A stretch of 64,000 bases of DNA, from positions 186,001 through 250,000 of the forward strand of contig CBDBPW010000001.1 in assembly GCA_965209045.1 (NCBI GenBank). Direction: 5' to 3'. A model generated the notes under the pieces. It saw nothing but the letters and a program-made list of their open reading frames with translations. It searched no databases and had not been told where the DNA came from. How positions within the stretch are numbered: the stretch's first letter is position 1; each line of letters begins with the position of its first letter. The translations under genes were made by a program, and so were the position numbers. This DNA comes from JAJEFO01 sp965209045. Its GTDB lineage: Bacteria > Pseudomonadota > Alphaproteobacteria > Rhodobacterales > Rhodobacteraceae. Below are positions 35,490-45,092 of this stretch, one piece after another.

Positions 35490-37609
35490 GCTTCGACACC
35501 ATCCGGCTTGCATTCGAATGCCACGACGGACTGTGCCGCGACCAGCGCGGTTGCGGCCTCGACCGTGCCGTTTGCGTCCTGCGCCGCGAGGCCGGTGTCG
35601 ATGCCCCGCACCCAGCGCCGTCCGGGACCCGCTGCCGGCAACGTCACGTCCATTGCCTCACCGGACCGGTTGAACGCGACGAACACTGCGTCGTCGTCGT
35701 CGAAAGCGGCCTGCATGGCCTCGGCCGAACACCTGATGGTCAGGCAGAAGTTCGACAGGCCGGGATCCCGCCAGTGAAGCGGGCCACCCTTGAAGTCGGT
35801 CCACTCCACGTCCGGAAGACCGTCGCACTCACGCAAGGCGCCATGCAGGAAGCGCGTTTGGCGCAGGGACGGATGTGCACGCCGGAACGCCGAGAGCGCT
35901 TCGACGAATTCCAGGAGGACGGCATCTGCCCGTTCCCAGTTCACCCAGCCGATCTCGTTGTCCTGGCAGTAGGAGTTGTTGTTGCCGTCCTGCGAGTTTC
36001 CGAATTCGTCCCCGGCGAGAAGCATCGGCGTGCCCTGCGACAAGAACAGGGTTGCCAGCATGTTGCGAATGCGTCGGTCCCGCCTTGCCTGAATGTCCGG
36101 TTCGTCGGATTCGCCCTCGACGCCGAAATTGTCGCTGAAATTGGAATTGTGACCGTCCTGATTGTTCGCGAGATTGGCCTCGTTGTGCTTGCAGGCGTAA
36201 CGCGTCGTGTCGGCCAGCGTGAACCCGTCATGCGCGGCGACGAAGTTTATCGAGGACCTGCTGCTCCGTCCCGGCTGGCCAAACTTGTCTGCCGACCCCA
36301 GCAACCTGCTGCCGAGTTCCTGAGCGCTGTGATCATCGCCGCGCCAATAGCGCCGCACCGTGTCGCGATAGCTGTCGTTCCACTCCGAGAACACGGCCGG
36401 AAAGCCGCCCAGCTGGTAGCCGCCGGGTCCCACGTCCCAAGGTTCTGCAACCATGCGCACCTGCGACAGGACGGGGTCTTGGCCCACCGCGTCGAGGAAC
36501 CCGCCCCACGGGTCGAACCCGTGATCCTCGCGCCCCAAGGTCGTGGCGAGGTCAAATCGGAACCCGTCCACGCCCATGCATTCGACCCAGAATCGCAGAC
36601 TGTCGAGCACCATTCGCAGCACGAATGGATGCGAGACATTCAGCGTGTTGCCGCAGCCGGTGTCGTTGACGTAGTAGCGTGGTTGCCCGGCAAGCAGCCT
36701 GTAGTAGGAGGCATTGTCGAGTCCGCGAAAGGACAGTGTCGGCCCGCGGTGGTCGCCCTCGGCAGTGTGATTGTAGACAACGTCCAGGATGACCTCGATG
36801 CCGGCTTCGTGGAAGCGGTCCACCATGTGCCGGAAGCCCATGAGGCCGCTGGGACCGAAATACCGTGGTTCCGCCACGAAGAACCCGATGGAGTTGTAGC
36901 CCCAGTAGTTCTTCAGTCCGCGCTCGAGGAGAAATGAATCGTCCACGAACGCATGTACGGGCATCAATTCGACCGCCTTCGCACCCAGCCTCTGCAAGTG
37001 CTCAAGGACGGGATCGGTCGCCAGACCCTCGTAGGTGCCGCGCAGTCCTTCCGGCACCTGCGGATGCCGTTGGGTCAGGCCCCTCACGTGGGCTTCATAG
37101 ATCAGGTCGTTGCGGCACCGTCGATGCCTGCCCTGGGTCAGGCCCTTGAAAAGCTCGGGATCCGGGACAACGGACTTTGGCACATAGGGCGAGCTATCGG
37201 AACGGTCGAACGACAGGTCTCCGCCTGCCGAGGCCATGTCATAGCCATAGGTGCCGGGATGGTTTGCCCACTGCCCGAAATACTCGCGCGTGTACGGATC
37301 GCAGAGCAGCTTGTTCGGATTGAAGCGTTGCCCCGATTCCGGAGCGTAGCTGCCATGGGCGCGATAGCCGTACAGGCACCCGACCGGCAGGCCCTCGACA
37401 TAGCCGTGCCATATCGGCCCCGTGCGTTCCGGCAGCGCGACGCGTGACGTTTCCCTCTTCCCGTCAGGCGAAAAGAGACAAAGCTCGATCTTCGTGGCGT
37501 GCTCGGAAAAGACGGCGAAATTGACACCGCCGCCATCATGGTTCGCGCCCAGGCGCTGGTGGTTCCCGGCGGATACGGGGAGGGACGTCATCTTCGAGTC
37601 AGCCTTCAT
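35486..37609 (-). CDS. glgX: Glycogen debranching enzyme GlgX
   Basis: The product, about 707 residues, is an isoamylase-type GH13 enzyme: an N-terminal CBM48-like start (LGANHDGGGVNFAVFSEHATKIELCLF), then VYNHTAEGD, the nucleophile region VDGFRFDLATTLGRE and the acid/base region MVAEPWDVGPGGYQLGGF, with FVAAHDGFTLADTTRY towards the end. It cleaves alpha-1,6 branches of limit dextrins. Starts at 37621 (TTG), 37609 (ATG) and 37591 (ATG, giving MTSLPV as in relatives) are possible. The first two overlap the glgA 3' end. Confidence 0.94.
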   Translation of the reverse strand: MKADSKMTSLPVSAGNHQRLGANHDGGGVNFAVFSEHATKIELCLFSPDGKRETSRVALPERTGPIWHGYVEGLPVGCLYGYRAHGSYAPESGQRFNPNKLLCDPYTREYFGQWANHPGTYGYDMASAGGDLSFDRSDSSPYVPKSVVPDPELFKGLTQGRHRRCRNDLIYEAHVRGLTQRHPQVPEGLRGTYEGLATDPVLEHLQRLGAKAVELMPVHAFVDDSFLLERGLKNYWGYNSIGFFVAEPRYFGPSGLMGFRHMVDRFHEAGIEVILDVVYNHTAEGDHRGPTLSFRGLDNASYYRLLAGQPRYYVNDTGCGNTLNVSHPFVLRMVLDSLRFWVECMGVDGFRFDLATTLGREDHGFDPWGGFLDAVGQDPVLSQVRMVAEPWDVGPGGYQLGGFPAVFSEWNDSYRDTVRRYWRGDDHSAQELGSRLLGSADKFGQPGRSSRSSINFVAAHDGFTLADTTRYACKHNEANLANNQDGHNSNFSDNFGVEGESDEPDIQARRDRRIRNMLATLFLSQGTPMLLAGDEFGNSQDGNNNSYCQDNEIGWVNWERADAVLLEFVEALSAFRRAHPSLRQTRFLHGALRECDGLPDVEWTDFKGGPLHWRDPGLSNFCLTIRCSAEAMQAAFDDDDAVFVAFNRSGEAMDVTLPAAGPGRRWVRGIDTGLAAQDANGTVEAATALVAAQSVVAFECKPDGVEA

Positions 37610-39047
37610 CTCGGTCCGCAATCAGGCTGCGGTAAACCGCTTCGTAGGCCGCCGCCGAGGCGTCCCACCCGACCGGATGGCGCATGGCGCGGCGCATCAT
37701 TGCGGACCAGTCCCTCGGTTTCCGGTAGATCGCGCACGCCCGCGCGATTGCCAGGTCAAGCATCGTGGCGTTGATCGGGGTGAACTGGAACCCTGTCGCG
37801 CACCCGGCGGCGAGCGCCGCCTCGTTCGCGTCTATGATCGTGTCAGCCAAGCCGCCCGTCCTCGCGACGACGGGCAGCGTGCCGTAGCGCAGCCCGTAGA
37901 GCTGGGTCAGGCCGCAGGGCTCAAACCGGGAGGGAACGAGAATGGCATCGCTTCCCCCTTGGAGGAGGTGCGACAGCGGCTCGTCATATCCGATGATCAC
38001 GCCCACCTGCCCGGGATGCCGGCTCGATGCCTCCGCGAATTGCCGTTCCAGCGCACGCTCACCCGACCCAAGCAAGGCAAGGCTGGCTCCCCGGGCCACC
38101 AGGCCCGGCAAACACTCCAGCAGCATGTCCAGGCCCTTCTGCGATGTCAGGCGGCTGACAACGCAAAGGAGAGGTCCGTCCCCCCGCTGCAACCCAAACC
38201 GCGCTTCGACTTCGCGCCTGTTTGCCTCCTTGCGCTTGAGTGATCGTGCCGAGTAGTTTTCGACAAGATAAGGATCGGTTTCGGGATCCCACGTCTCAAG
38301 GTCGATGCCGTTCAGGATGCCGCTCAATTCGCTTCGACGCTCTCGAAGAAGGCCATCGAGACCCATTCCATATTCCGGCGTGAGCAGTTCGCAGGCATAG
38401 CTCGGACTCACCGTGGTGATCCAGTCGGACAACGCCAGACCCGCCTTGAGGAAACCGACCCTGCCATGAAACTCGACCCCGTCCGGCGTGAACATTTCGC
38501 GTTTCAGCTTCAGGTTCGCAAGTTCAGAGGCATCGAACAGGCCTTGGAACGCGATGTTGTGGATGGTCATGACCACTGGCGGCGCGCTCCGGCCGGATTG
38601 CGACAGATACGCAGGCAACAAGCCGGCTTGCCAGTCATGGACGTTGACGACGTCGGGCATCCAACCGTCGGCCCCGTCGACGGCCAATTCCGCGCCGGCG
38701 CGGGCGAGCGCGGCGAATCGCAGGTGATTGTCGGGCCAGTCCCTTCCGTCAGGACCCAGGTAGATGTTGCCATCCCGGTCATAGAGATGCGGCGCCACCA
38801 GCAACAGGACTTCCAGCCCTTCAGCATTGACGGCCTTGACCTCGGCCTTGCCGCCAAACAGGTCGTCCAGGAGCTTGACCGTCCGGCCGCCGTCGGCGAG
38901 GTCATGCAATGCCGGGTAGGCCGGCACGAGCACCCGCACTTCCGTCCCTGCCGCGGCAAGCGCCTTGGGCACCGCGCCCATCACGTCGGCCAGGCCGCCG
39001 GTCTTTATGAACGGCGCGCATTCCGAGGCGACGAACAGGACGTTCAC
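37599..39047 (-). CDS. glgA: Glycogen synthase GlgA
   Basis: The 482-residue GT5 enzyme starts with a GTG and the typical NVLFVASECAPFIKTGGLADVMGAVPKAL, where KTGGL binds ADP-glucose. It has NVHDWQAGLLPAYL, and the C-terminal nucleotide-binding part contains VSRLTSQKGLDMLLE and PSRFEPCGLTQLYGLRYGTLPVVARTGGLADTI. It adds glucosyl units from ADP-glucose to the growing alpha-1,4 chain. It lies one base after the glgC stop and overlaps the glgX start region. Confidence 0.96.
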   Translation of the reverse strand: MNVLFVASECAPFIKTGGLADVMGAVPKALAAAGTEVRVLVPAYPALHDLADGGRTVKLLDDLFGGKAEVKAVNAEGLEVLLLVAPHLYDRDGNIYLGPDGRDWPDNHLRFAALARAGAELAVDGADGWMPDVVNVHDWQAGLLPAYLSQSGRSAPPVVMTIHNIAFQGLFDASELANLKLKREMFTPDGVEFHGRVGFLKAGLALSDWITTVSPSYACELLTPEYGMGLDGLLRERRSELSGILNGIDLETWDPETDPYLVENYSARSLKRKEANRREVEARFGLQRGDGPLLCVVSRLTSQKGLDMLLECLPGLVARGASLALLGSGERALERQFAEASSRHPGQVGVIIGYDEPLSHLLQGGSDAILVPSRFEPCGLTQLYGLRYGTLPVVARTGGLADTIIDANEAALAAGCATGFQFTPINATMLDLAIARACAIYRKPRDWSAMMRRAMRHPVGWDASAAAYEAVYRSLIADRDEG

Positions 39048-39048
39048 G

Positions 39049-40308
39049 TCAGCTCTCCAGCCGATTGATCATTGGCTGCGTGATCAGGCAGATCCCGTCC
39101 TGGGTGCGCCGGAACCGCCTGGCATCCAGTTCGGCGTCTTCGCCGACGACGAGTCCCTTCGGAATGACGACGCCGCGATCAATCACCGTGTCCTTGAGGC
39201 GCGCATTTCGGTTGATCTCGACGTAGGGCATCGCGACGACGCCCTCGAGCTGCGAGTAGGAATGCGTCCTGACCCCGGTGAACATCAGGCATCGTTCGAG
39301 GCTGGAGCCTGAAATGATGCACCCGCCCGAGACTATCGAGGAAATCGCGTGCCCTCGCCGACCGTCCTCGTTGTGGATGAACTTCGCCGGGGGCGTCAGT
39401 TCGGAATACGTCCAGATCGGCCATGACTGGTCGTAAAGATCGAGTTCCGGCTGGAAATCGGTCAGGTCGATATTGGCCTGCCAGAAGGCGTCAACGGTTC
39501 CCACGTCGCGCCAATAGGCCCTTTTCTCCAAGGATGACCGGATGCAGGACCGGCTGAAGGGGTGCGCAATCGCCTTGCCTTCCCTGACGATCATCGGGAT
39601 CAGGTCGCCGCCGAAATCGTGACCGTAATTCGGGTCGTCCCTCACATCGTCAAACAGGTTCAGCAGATACCTGGTCTCGAACACGTAGATGCCCATGCTG
39701 GCCAGGGCCATGTCCGGATGTCCCGGCATGGCGGGCGGATCCTTCGGCTTCTCCACGAATTCAAGAATGCGGTCTTCGGTATCGACCTTCATCACTCCGA
39801 AGCCCGTCGCTTCCATGCGGGGCACCTCGATGCAGCCGACGGTGACGTCCGCGCCGCTGTCGACGTGATGTGCAATCATCACCGCATAGTCCTGCTTGTA
39901 GATGTGGTCGCCTGCGAGGATCACGATGTACTTCGGTCCATAGCTGCGGATGATCTCGGCGTTCTGCGACACCGCGTCCGCCGTTCCCTTGTACCAGTTC
40001 TCGTTGTTGAGCTGCTGGGAAGCAGGGAGAATGTCCAGCGACTCGTTCCGCTCGGCGCGAAAGAAGCTCCAGCCGCGCTGCAGGTGCCGGATGAGCGAAT
40101 GCGCCTTGTACTGGGTGGCAACGCCGATGCGCCGAATCCCGGAATTCACGGCATTGGAAAGCGGGAAGTCGATGATGCGGCTCTTGCCGGCGAAAAACAT
40201 GGCCGGCTTGGCCCGGCGGTCGGTCAGCTCATACAATCTGCTGCCGCGCCCGCCTGCGAGCACGAAGGCCATTGACTGCTGAGCAAGCTTGTGAGCCTCT
40301 CGATCCAT
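39049..40308 (-). CDS. glgC: Glucose-1-phosphate adenylyltransferase GlgC
   Basis: The product, 419 residues from ATG 40308, has the nucleotidyltransferase start AFVLAGGRGSRLYELTDRRAKP, the activator-site segment KPAMFFAGKSRIIDFPLSNAVNSGI, the catalytic-region VILAGDHIYKQDYAVMI, and a C-terminal left-handed beta-helix with GCIISGSSLERCLMFTGVRT. It makes ADP-glucose, the committed and usually allosterically controlled step. GGAGGG precedes the ATG at 40308; an upstream ATG at 40329 has no such site. Confidence 0.96.
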   Translation of the reverse strand: MDREAHKLAQQSMAFVLAGGRGSRLYELTDRRAKPAMFFAGKSRIIDFPLSNAVNSGIRRIGVATQYKAHSLIRHLQRGWSFFRAERNESLDILPASQQLNNENWYKGTADAVSQNAEIIRSYGPKYIVILAGDHIYKQDYAVMIAHHVDSGADVTVGCIEVPRMEATGFGVMKVDTEDRILEFVEKPKDPPAMPGHPDMALASMGIYVFETRYLLNLFDDVRDDPNYGHDFGGDLIPMIVREGKAIAHPFSRSCIRSSLEKRAYWRDVGTVDAFWQANIDLTDFQPELDLYDQSWPIWTYSELTPPAKFIHNEDGRRGHAISSIVSGGCIISGSSLERCLMFTGVRTHSYSQLEGVVAMPYVEINRNARLKDTVIDRGVVIPKGLVVGEDAELDARRFRRTQDGICLITQPMINRLES

Positions 40309-40342
40309 CCTTTTTCCCTCCTTCAGCATTGAACGCGGCTCC

Positions 40343-42541
40343 TCAGGAACCGCCCACCAGTTCGAAAATCAGGGTGGAAAGCGGCGGCAGCGTCAGGCGC
40401 AAGGAATGCTCGCATCCTGATGCCGCGATCACCTCGCTGTCGACACCACCCAGGTTGCCTCGTCCTCCACCCCCGTAGACTTCTGCATCTGTATTCAGGC
40501 GTTCGACCCAGCGACCAGGCTCCGGGACACCGATGCGCCGGTCCTGCCGTTCCACCGGCGTGAAGTTGCAGACGACCAGCACCGGAGCGCTTCCGTCCTC
40601 GCCTCGCCGGACCCAGGCGAAGACCGATTCATCGGCCGCACCGTCCTCAACCCACTGAAACCCGCCAGGCGCGCAGTCGAGCTGATGGAGGCTCGGAATG
40701 CGCCGGTAGAGCCCGTTCAGGTCCCGTACCAGGCTGTGGACGCCGGCATGCAGGTCGTTGTCGAGCAGATGCCAGTCGAGCGAGGCGTCGTGGTTCCACT
40801 CCCGTCCCTGGGCGAACTCGCAGCCCATGAAGAGCAGCTTCTTGCCCGGGTGGCCCCACATGAAACCGTAATAGGCGCGCAGGTTGGCAAACTTGTCGAG
40901 CCTGTCGCCAGACATCTTCTCGAGCATCGACCCTTTGCCATGGACCACCTCATCATGGCTGATCGGCAGGATGAAATTCTCCGAGAAGGCATAGTCGATC
41001 CCGAATGTCATCCGGTGATGGTGGTGCTTTCGGTGAACAGGATCCTCGCTCATGTAGGACAGCGTGTCATTCATCCATCCCATGTTCCACTTGAACCCGA
41101 AGCCGAGCCCGCCCTGGTCCACTGGACGGCAGACGCCCGGGAAGGCGGTGCTCTCCTCGGCGACCATCATGACTCCGGGCACGTCGCCATAGGCGACGGC
41201 ATTGGTCCGCTGCAAGAAGGAAATGGCTTCCAGGTTCTCGCGGCCGCCGAACTCGTTCGGGATCCACTCACCCTCTTTCCGCGAGTAGTCGCGATAGAGC
41301 ATCGATGCCACCGCATCAACGCGCAGGCCGTCCACGTGATGTTCCTTCAGCCAGTAGAGCGCGTTGGCGACAAGGTAGTTCGACACTTCGCGCCGGCCGT
41401 AGTTGTAGACGAGCGTGTTCCAGTCAGGGTGAAAGCCCTCGCGACGATCCTCGTGCTCGTAGAGCGCCGTGCCGTCAAACCGGCCCAAGCCGTGCTGGTC
41501 CTCGGGGAAATGCCCCGGAACCCAGTCGAGAATGAGACCAAGGTCCGCCGCGTGGCAGGCCTCGACAAGACGACGGAACTCGTCCGGCGTTCCGTAGCGC
41601 ATCGTGGGAGCATAAAGGCCGATCGGCTGATAGCCCCAGGACCCTTCAAACGGAAACTCCGAAACCGGCAACAGCTCAACATGCGTGAAGCCCATGTCCT
41701 TGGCATAGCCCACGAGCTGTGTTGCGTGTTCCGAATATGACAAGGACCGGTTGCCTTCGTCGGGAGCGCGCCGCCACGACCCCAGGTGGACCTCGTAGAT
41801 GGAGATCGGCTGGTCGATGCGCTGCCGCGCCCCGCGCGTCGAAATCCACGCCTTGTCTGTCCAGCCGTGACGGTCCAGACGCCGCACCACGGACGCGGTC
41901 CCGGGTGGGTGTTCGGCACCAAATCCGAAGGGATCGGCCTTTTGCGGCAAGAGATGGCCATCCTGCCCAAGCAACTCGTACCTGTAGGCCTCGCCCTCCC
42001 CGACACCGGGAAGGAAAATCTCCCAGACACCGGTCTGGCCCCGCCGGCGCATTGCATGGACCCGGCCGTCCCAACCGTTGAACTCGCCCACGACCGACAC
42101 GCGACTCGCGCCTGGTGCCCAGACCGCGAAATGCGTGCCGTCCACGCCTTCATGCTTCATGACATGGGCGCCAAGCGCGTTCCACAGGTCCAGATGTGAA
42201 CCCTCTCCAATCAGGTGCTCGTCCAGGTCGCCAAGAACCGGCCCAAACCTGTACGGATCCTCGGCCGCCCATTGATCCGCACCCTTGGTGATGCGCAGGA
42301 GATAGGCAAACGGCTCCTTGCGCCGAACGGCCCGGCCAACGAAGACATCAGGCGCGTCCGGCACCTGCCTGAGGGTCACGATGCGGCGCCGCGTGCATGC
42401 GTCGAGCGCTTCGACGCCGGTCGCGCCCGGCACGAAGACCCGGATCGTCTGCCTGCCGTCAACGGCGTGCAGGCCGAGCACCGAGAACGGGTCCGCATGC
42501 GTGCCTGCGGCGATCTTCCGGACGTCATCAGGTGGCATCAT
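40343..42541 (-). CDS. glgB: 1,4-alpha-glucan branching enzyme GlgB
   Basis: The 732-residue GH13 enzyme has the long N-terminal N1 domain, the CBM48-like GTHFAVWAPGASRVSVVGEFN region around residues 135-155, the catalytic barrel with IYEVHLGSWRR, ELLPVSEFPFEGSWGYQ, the nucleophile in VDGLRVDAVASMLYRDYSR, the acid in MMVAEESTAFPGV and ISHDEVVHGKGSM. It introduces alpha-1,6 branches. The first two codons are both ATG; either could be the start. It is 24 bases after glgP. Confidence 0.96.
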   Translation of the reverse strand: MMPPDDVRKIAAGTHADPFSVLGLHAVDGRQTIRVFVPGATGVEALDACTRRRIVTLRQVPDAPDVFVGRAVRRKEPFAYLLRITKGADQWAAEDPYRFGPVLGDLDEHLIGEGSHLDLWNALGAHVMKHEGVDGTHFAVWAPGASRVSVVGEFNGWDGRVHAMRRRGQTGVWEIFLPGVGEGEAYRYELLGQDGHLLPQKADPFGFGAEHPPGTASVVRRLDRHGWTDKAWISTRGARQRIDQPISIYEVHLGSWRRAPDEGNRSLSYSEHATQLVGYAKDMGFTHVELLPVSEFPFEGSWGYQPIGLYAPTMRYGTPDEFRRLVEACHAADLGLILDWVPGHFPEDQHGLGRFDGTALYEHEDRREGFHPDWNTLVYNYGRREVSNYLVANALYWLKEHHVDGLRVDAVASMLYRDYSRKEGEWIPNEFGGRENLEAISFLQRTNAVAYGDVPGVMMVAEESTAFPGVCRPVDQGGLGFGFKWNMGWMNDTLSYMSEDPVHRKHHHHRMTFGIDYAFSENFILPISHDEVVHGKGSMLEKMSGDRLDKFANLRAYYGFMWGHPGKKLLFMGCEFAQGREWNHDASLDWHLLDNDLHAGVHSLVRDLNGLYRRIPSLHQLDCAPGGFQWVEDGAADESVFAWVRRGEDGSAPVLVVCNFTPVERQDRRIGVPEPGRWVERLNTDAEVYGGGGRGNLGGVDSEVIAASGCEHSLRLTLPPLSTLIFELVGGS

Positions 42542-42565
42542 GTCATCAGGCCCTATTCGGAGACG

Positions 42566-44974
42566 TCATCCGGCAGCGCTCCGCGTCAGTGAAGACGCGC
42601 CCCAGATATCTTTCGCGTATCCCCGTACCGTCCGGTCGGACGAGAACCAGCCCATGCCTGCCGTGTTCAGCGCGGCCATCCTGGTCCAGTTGCCCGCGTC
42701 CCTGTAAGCGGCATCGACCTTGCGCTGCATTTCGAAATAGCTGTCGAAGTCGCAGGTCACCAGGAAATGGTCATGGTCGAAAAGGTTCTGCAGCAGGTCC
42801 CGGTAACGCTCCTTGTCGCCCCCGGAAAACACGCCGGCGGCCACCTGGCCGAGCGCGCGAGCCAGGCGCGGGCTGGCACTGATTGCCTCGCGCGCAAACC
42901 CCGCAACCGTCCGGCGTTCCATGACCTCGTCTGCAGCAAGACCGAACAGAAAGAAGTTCTCGGCGCCGACATGCTCGCGAATCTCGACATTTGCACCGTC
43001 CAGCGTGCCGATCGTCGGGCTGCCGTTCAGCGAGAGCTTCATGTTGCCCGTGCCCGACGCCTCCATGCCTGCAGTCGAAATCTGCTCGGACAGATCGGCG
43101 GCAGGGATCAGCAGCTCCGCCATCGAGACGTTGTAGTTCGCCGGAAAGGCGACTTGCAGCAGGTCGCGCGTGTTCCTGTCGCTGTTGATCGTGGCCGCCA
43201 CGTCATTGATGAGACGGACGATCGACTTGGCCATGACGTAGCCTGGAGCAGCCTTTCCTCCGAACAGCTTGACGCGTGGCGTCCACTCGCCGTTGGGCGC
43301 GTCCTTGATCTCGTTCCAGAGCGCAATGGTCTCCAGTATGTTCATGAGCTGGCGCTTGTACTCGTGGATCCGCTTGATCTGAACATCGAACATGGCGTCG
43401 GGATCGATCGACACCCCGTCGCGGTCCTTCAACCACCTTGCAAGGCGCATCTTGTTTTGCATCTTGGCGGCGCGAAACCTGTCCCGAAAGCCTGCGTCGT
43501 CGACGCTTGCGCTCAGCTTGGACAGTCGCTGGAGGTCGTCCACCCAGCCGGTCCCGATGGTCTCGTCGATCAGGTCGCGCAACGGAGCATTGCAGGAGTA
43601 GAGCCAGCGTCGGGGCGTGATGCCGTTGGTCTGGTTGATGATGCGATCGGGACAGGCGGCGTGCAGCTCCGCGAAAACCGTCTGCCTGACCAGGGCAGAG
43701 TGGAGTGCGGACACGCCATTCACCCGGTGCGCCATCACAAACGCCAGTTCACCCATTTTCACTTCGCCGTTCTCGATGATGCGGACATCGCTGACGCTGC
43801 GGCACAGGTGATCTTCCTGGACGAGCCGGACTATCTCGTGGTGGCGCGGCAGAATCCTCGCAAACAGGCTTTCTGGCCAACGCTCCAGCGCCTCAGGCAA
43901 GAGCGTATGGTTGGTGAAGGCCAGGCATGAACGCGCCGTCTCGATTGCCAGGCGCGTCTCCATGCCATGTTCGTCGACGAGCAGGCGAACAAGCTCCGGA
44001 CCCGCAATTGCGGGGTGCGTGTCATTGAGCTGGATCGCCACGTGGTCTGCAAGATTGTCGAGAGAATGGCCTTCCGAGAGCAATCGACGAAGGACGTCCT
44101 GCATCGACGCCGACGTGAAGAAAAACTCCTGCTTGAGACGCAGTTCCTTGCCCAAGGCCGTCGTGTCATCCGGATAGAGCACCCGCGAAATCGTCCGCGC
44201 GAGACTCTCCGGAGCGCTGGCAGCCAAGTAGTCGCCCCGGTTGAAGCTCTCGAGATCGAAGAGCTTCGTGGGCTTGGCCGCCCAAAGCCGCAAGGTGTTG
44301 GCCCACTTTCCCTTCCAGCCGACCACCGGCGTGTCATAGGCCATGGCGGTGATGGTCTCTTCCGGCCGCCAGACCGCCTTGCCGTCACTCTCCGAAACGC
44401 TGCCGCCGAAATGGATCGGGTAGGACACTTCAGGACGCTCAAATTCCCAGGCATGGCGCTGAGCCAGCCAGGTCTCGGCGGTCTCCACCTGCGCGCCGTT
44501 GTCGAAATGCTGTTCGAACAGGCCCTGTTCGTAGCGGATGCCATAGCCGTAGGCAGGGATCGCCAAGGATGCGAGGCTGTCCATGAAACACGCGGCGAGC
44601 CGGCCCAGCCCGCCGTTTCCAAGCGCGGCATCCGGCTCGTCGGCAACCACGGCGGAATAGTCCTGGCCCAGCGCCTCCAGCGCCTCGCGCGCCACCCTTT
44701 CGACGCCAAGGTTCACGGTCACGTCCTCGATCAACCGGCCGACCAGGAACTCCATTGACAGGTAGTAGACCCGCTTGGCCTTGGCCCTGTAGGTTTCCCT
44801 GGTCGAGGCGAACCAGGGCTCGACGACCAGGTCGCGCAAGGCCAAAGAAAGCGCCATTCGCCAATCATAGAGTGTGGCGTGATCGGGATCCTTTCCCAAG
44901 GACGTCCGAAGGTGTCGGGAAATCTCCTTTCGGAAGGAATCCGTGTCCGCTAGGTTGAAGCTGTCTCTTGGCAT
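42566..44974 (-). CDS. glgP: Glycogen phosphorylase GlgP
   Basis: The 802-residue GT35 enzyme is full length. It has DAALGNGGLGRLAACFMDSL near residue 120, QLNDTHPAIAGPELVRLL, NQTNGITPRRWL near residue 450, KLFGGKAAPGYVMAKSIVRL near residue 570, and the pyridoxal-phosphate site EASGTGNMKLSLNG with Lys646. It releases glucose-1-phosphate from glycogen ends. It is the first gene of the leftward operon glgP-glgB-glgC-glgA-glgX-malQ-pgm, so degradation and synthesis are co-transcribed and flux must be set by allostery. Confidence 0.96.
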   Translation of the reverse strand: MPRDSFNLADTDSFRKEISRHLRTSLGKDPDHATLYDWRMALSLALRDLVVEPWFASTRETYRAKAKRVYYLSMEFLVGRLIEDVTVNLGVERVAREALEALGQDYSAVVADEPDAALGNGGLGRLAACFMDSLASLAIPAYGYGIRYEQGLFEQHFDNGAQVETAETWLAQRHAWEFERPEVSYPIHFGGSVSESDGKAVWRPEETITAMAYDTPVVGWKGKWANTLRLWAAKPTKLFDLESFNRGDYLAASAPESLARTISRVLYPDDTTALGKELRLKQEFFFTSASMQDVLRRLLSEGHSLDNLADHVAIQLNDTHPAIAGPELVRLLVDEHGMETRLAIETARSCLAFTNHTLLPEALERWPESLFARILPRHHEIVRLVQEDHLCRSVSDVRIIENGEVKMGELAFVMAHRVNGVSALHSALVRQTVFAELHAACPDRIINQTNGITPRRWLYSCNAPLRDLIDETIGTGWVDDLQRLSKLSASVDDAGFRDRFRAAKMQNKMRLARWLKDRDGVSIDPDAMFDVQIKRIHEYKRQLMNILETIALWNEIKDAPNGEWTPRVKLFGGKAAPGYVMAKSIVRLINDVAATINSDRNTRDLLQVAFPANYNVSMAELLIPAADLSEQISTAGMEASGTGNMKLSLNGSPTIGTLDGANVEIREHVGAENFFLFGLAADEVMERRTVAGFAREAISASPRLARALGQVAAGVFSGGDKERYRDLLQNLFDHDHFLVTCDFDSYFEMQRKVDAAYRDAGNWTRMAALNTAGMGWFSSDRTVRGYAKDIWGASSLTRSAAG

Positions 44975-45092
44975 TCGCTCGTCTTGTTCTTCAATGGCAG
45001 TTCAATTCGGCGGTCGATTCCGGTCCGTTCCTGTACCAGCGGCCATTCGGCGCACTGTCAATGGCGCTTCCGCAGATCCGACTTGCGCCCGG

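Noticed and set aside
35378..36937. 519-codon plus-strand frame over glgX
   Set aside because: Antisense shadow; glgX carries all catalytic motifs.
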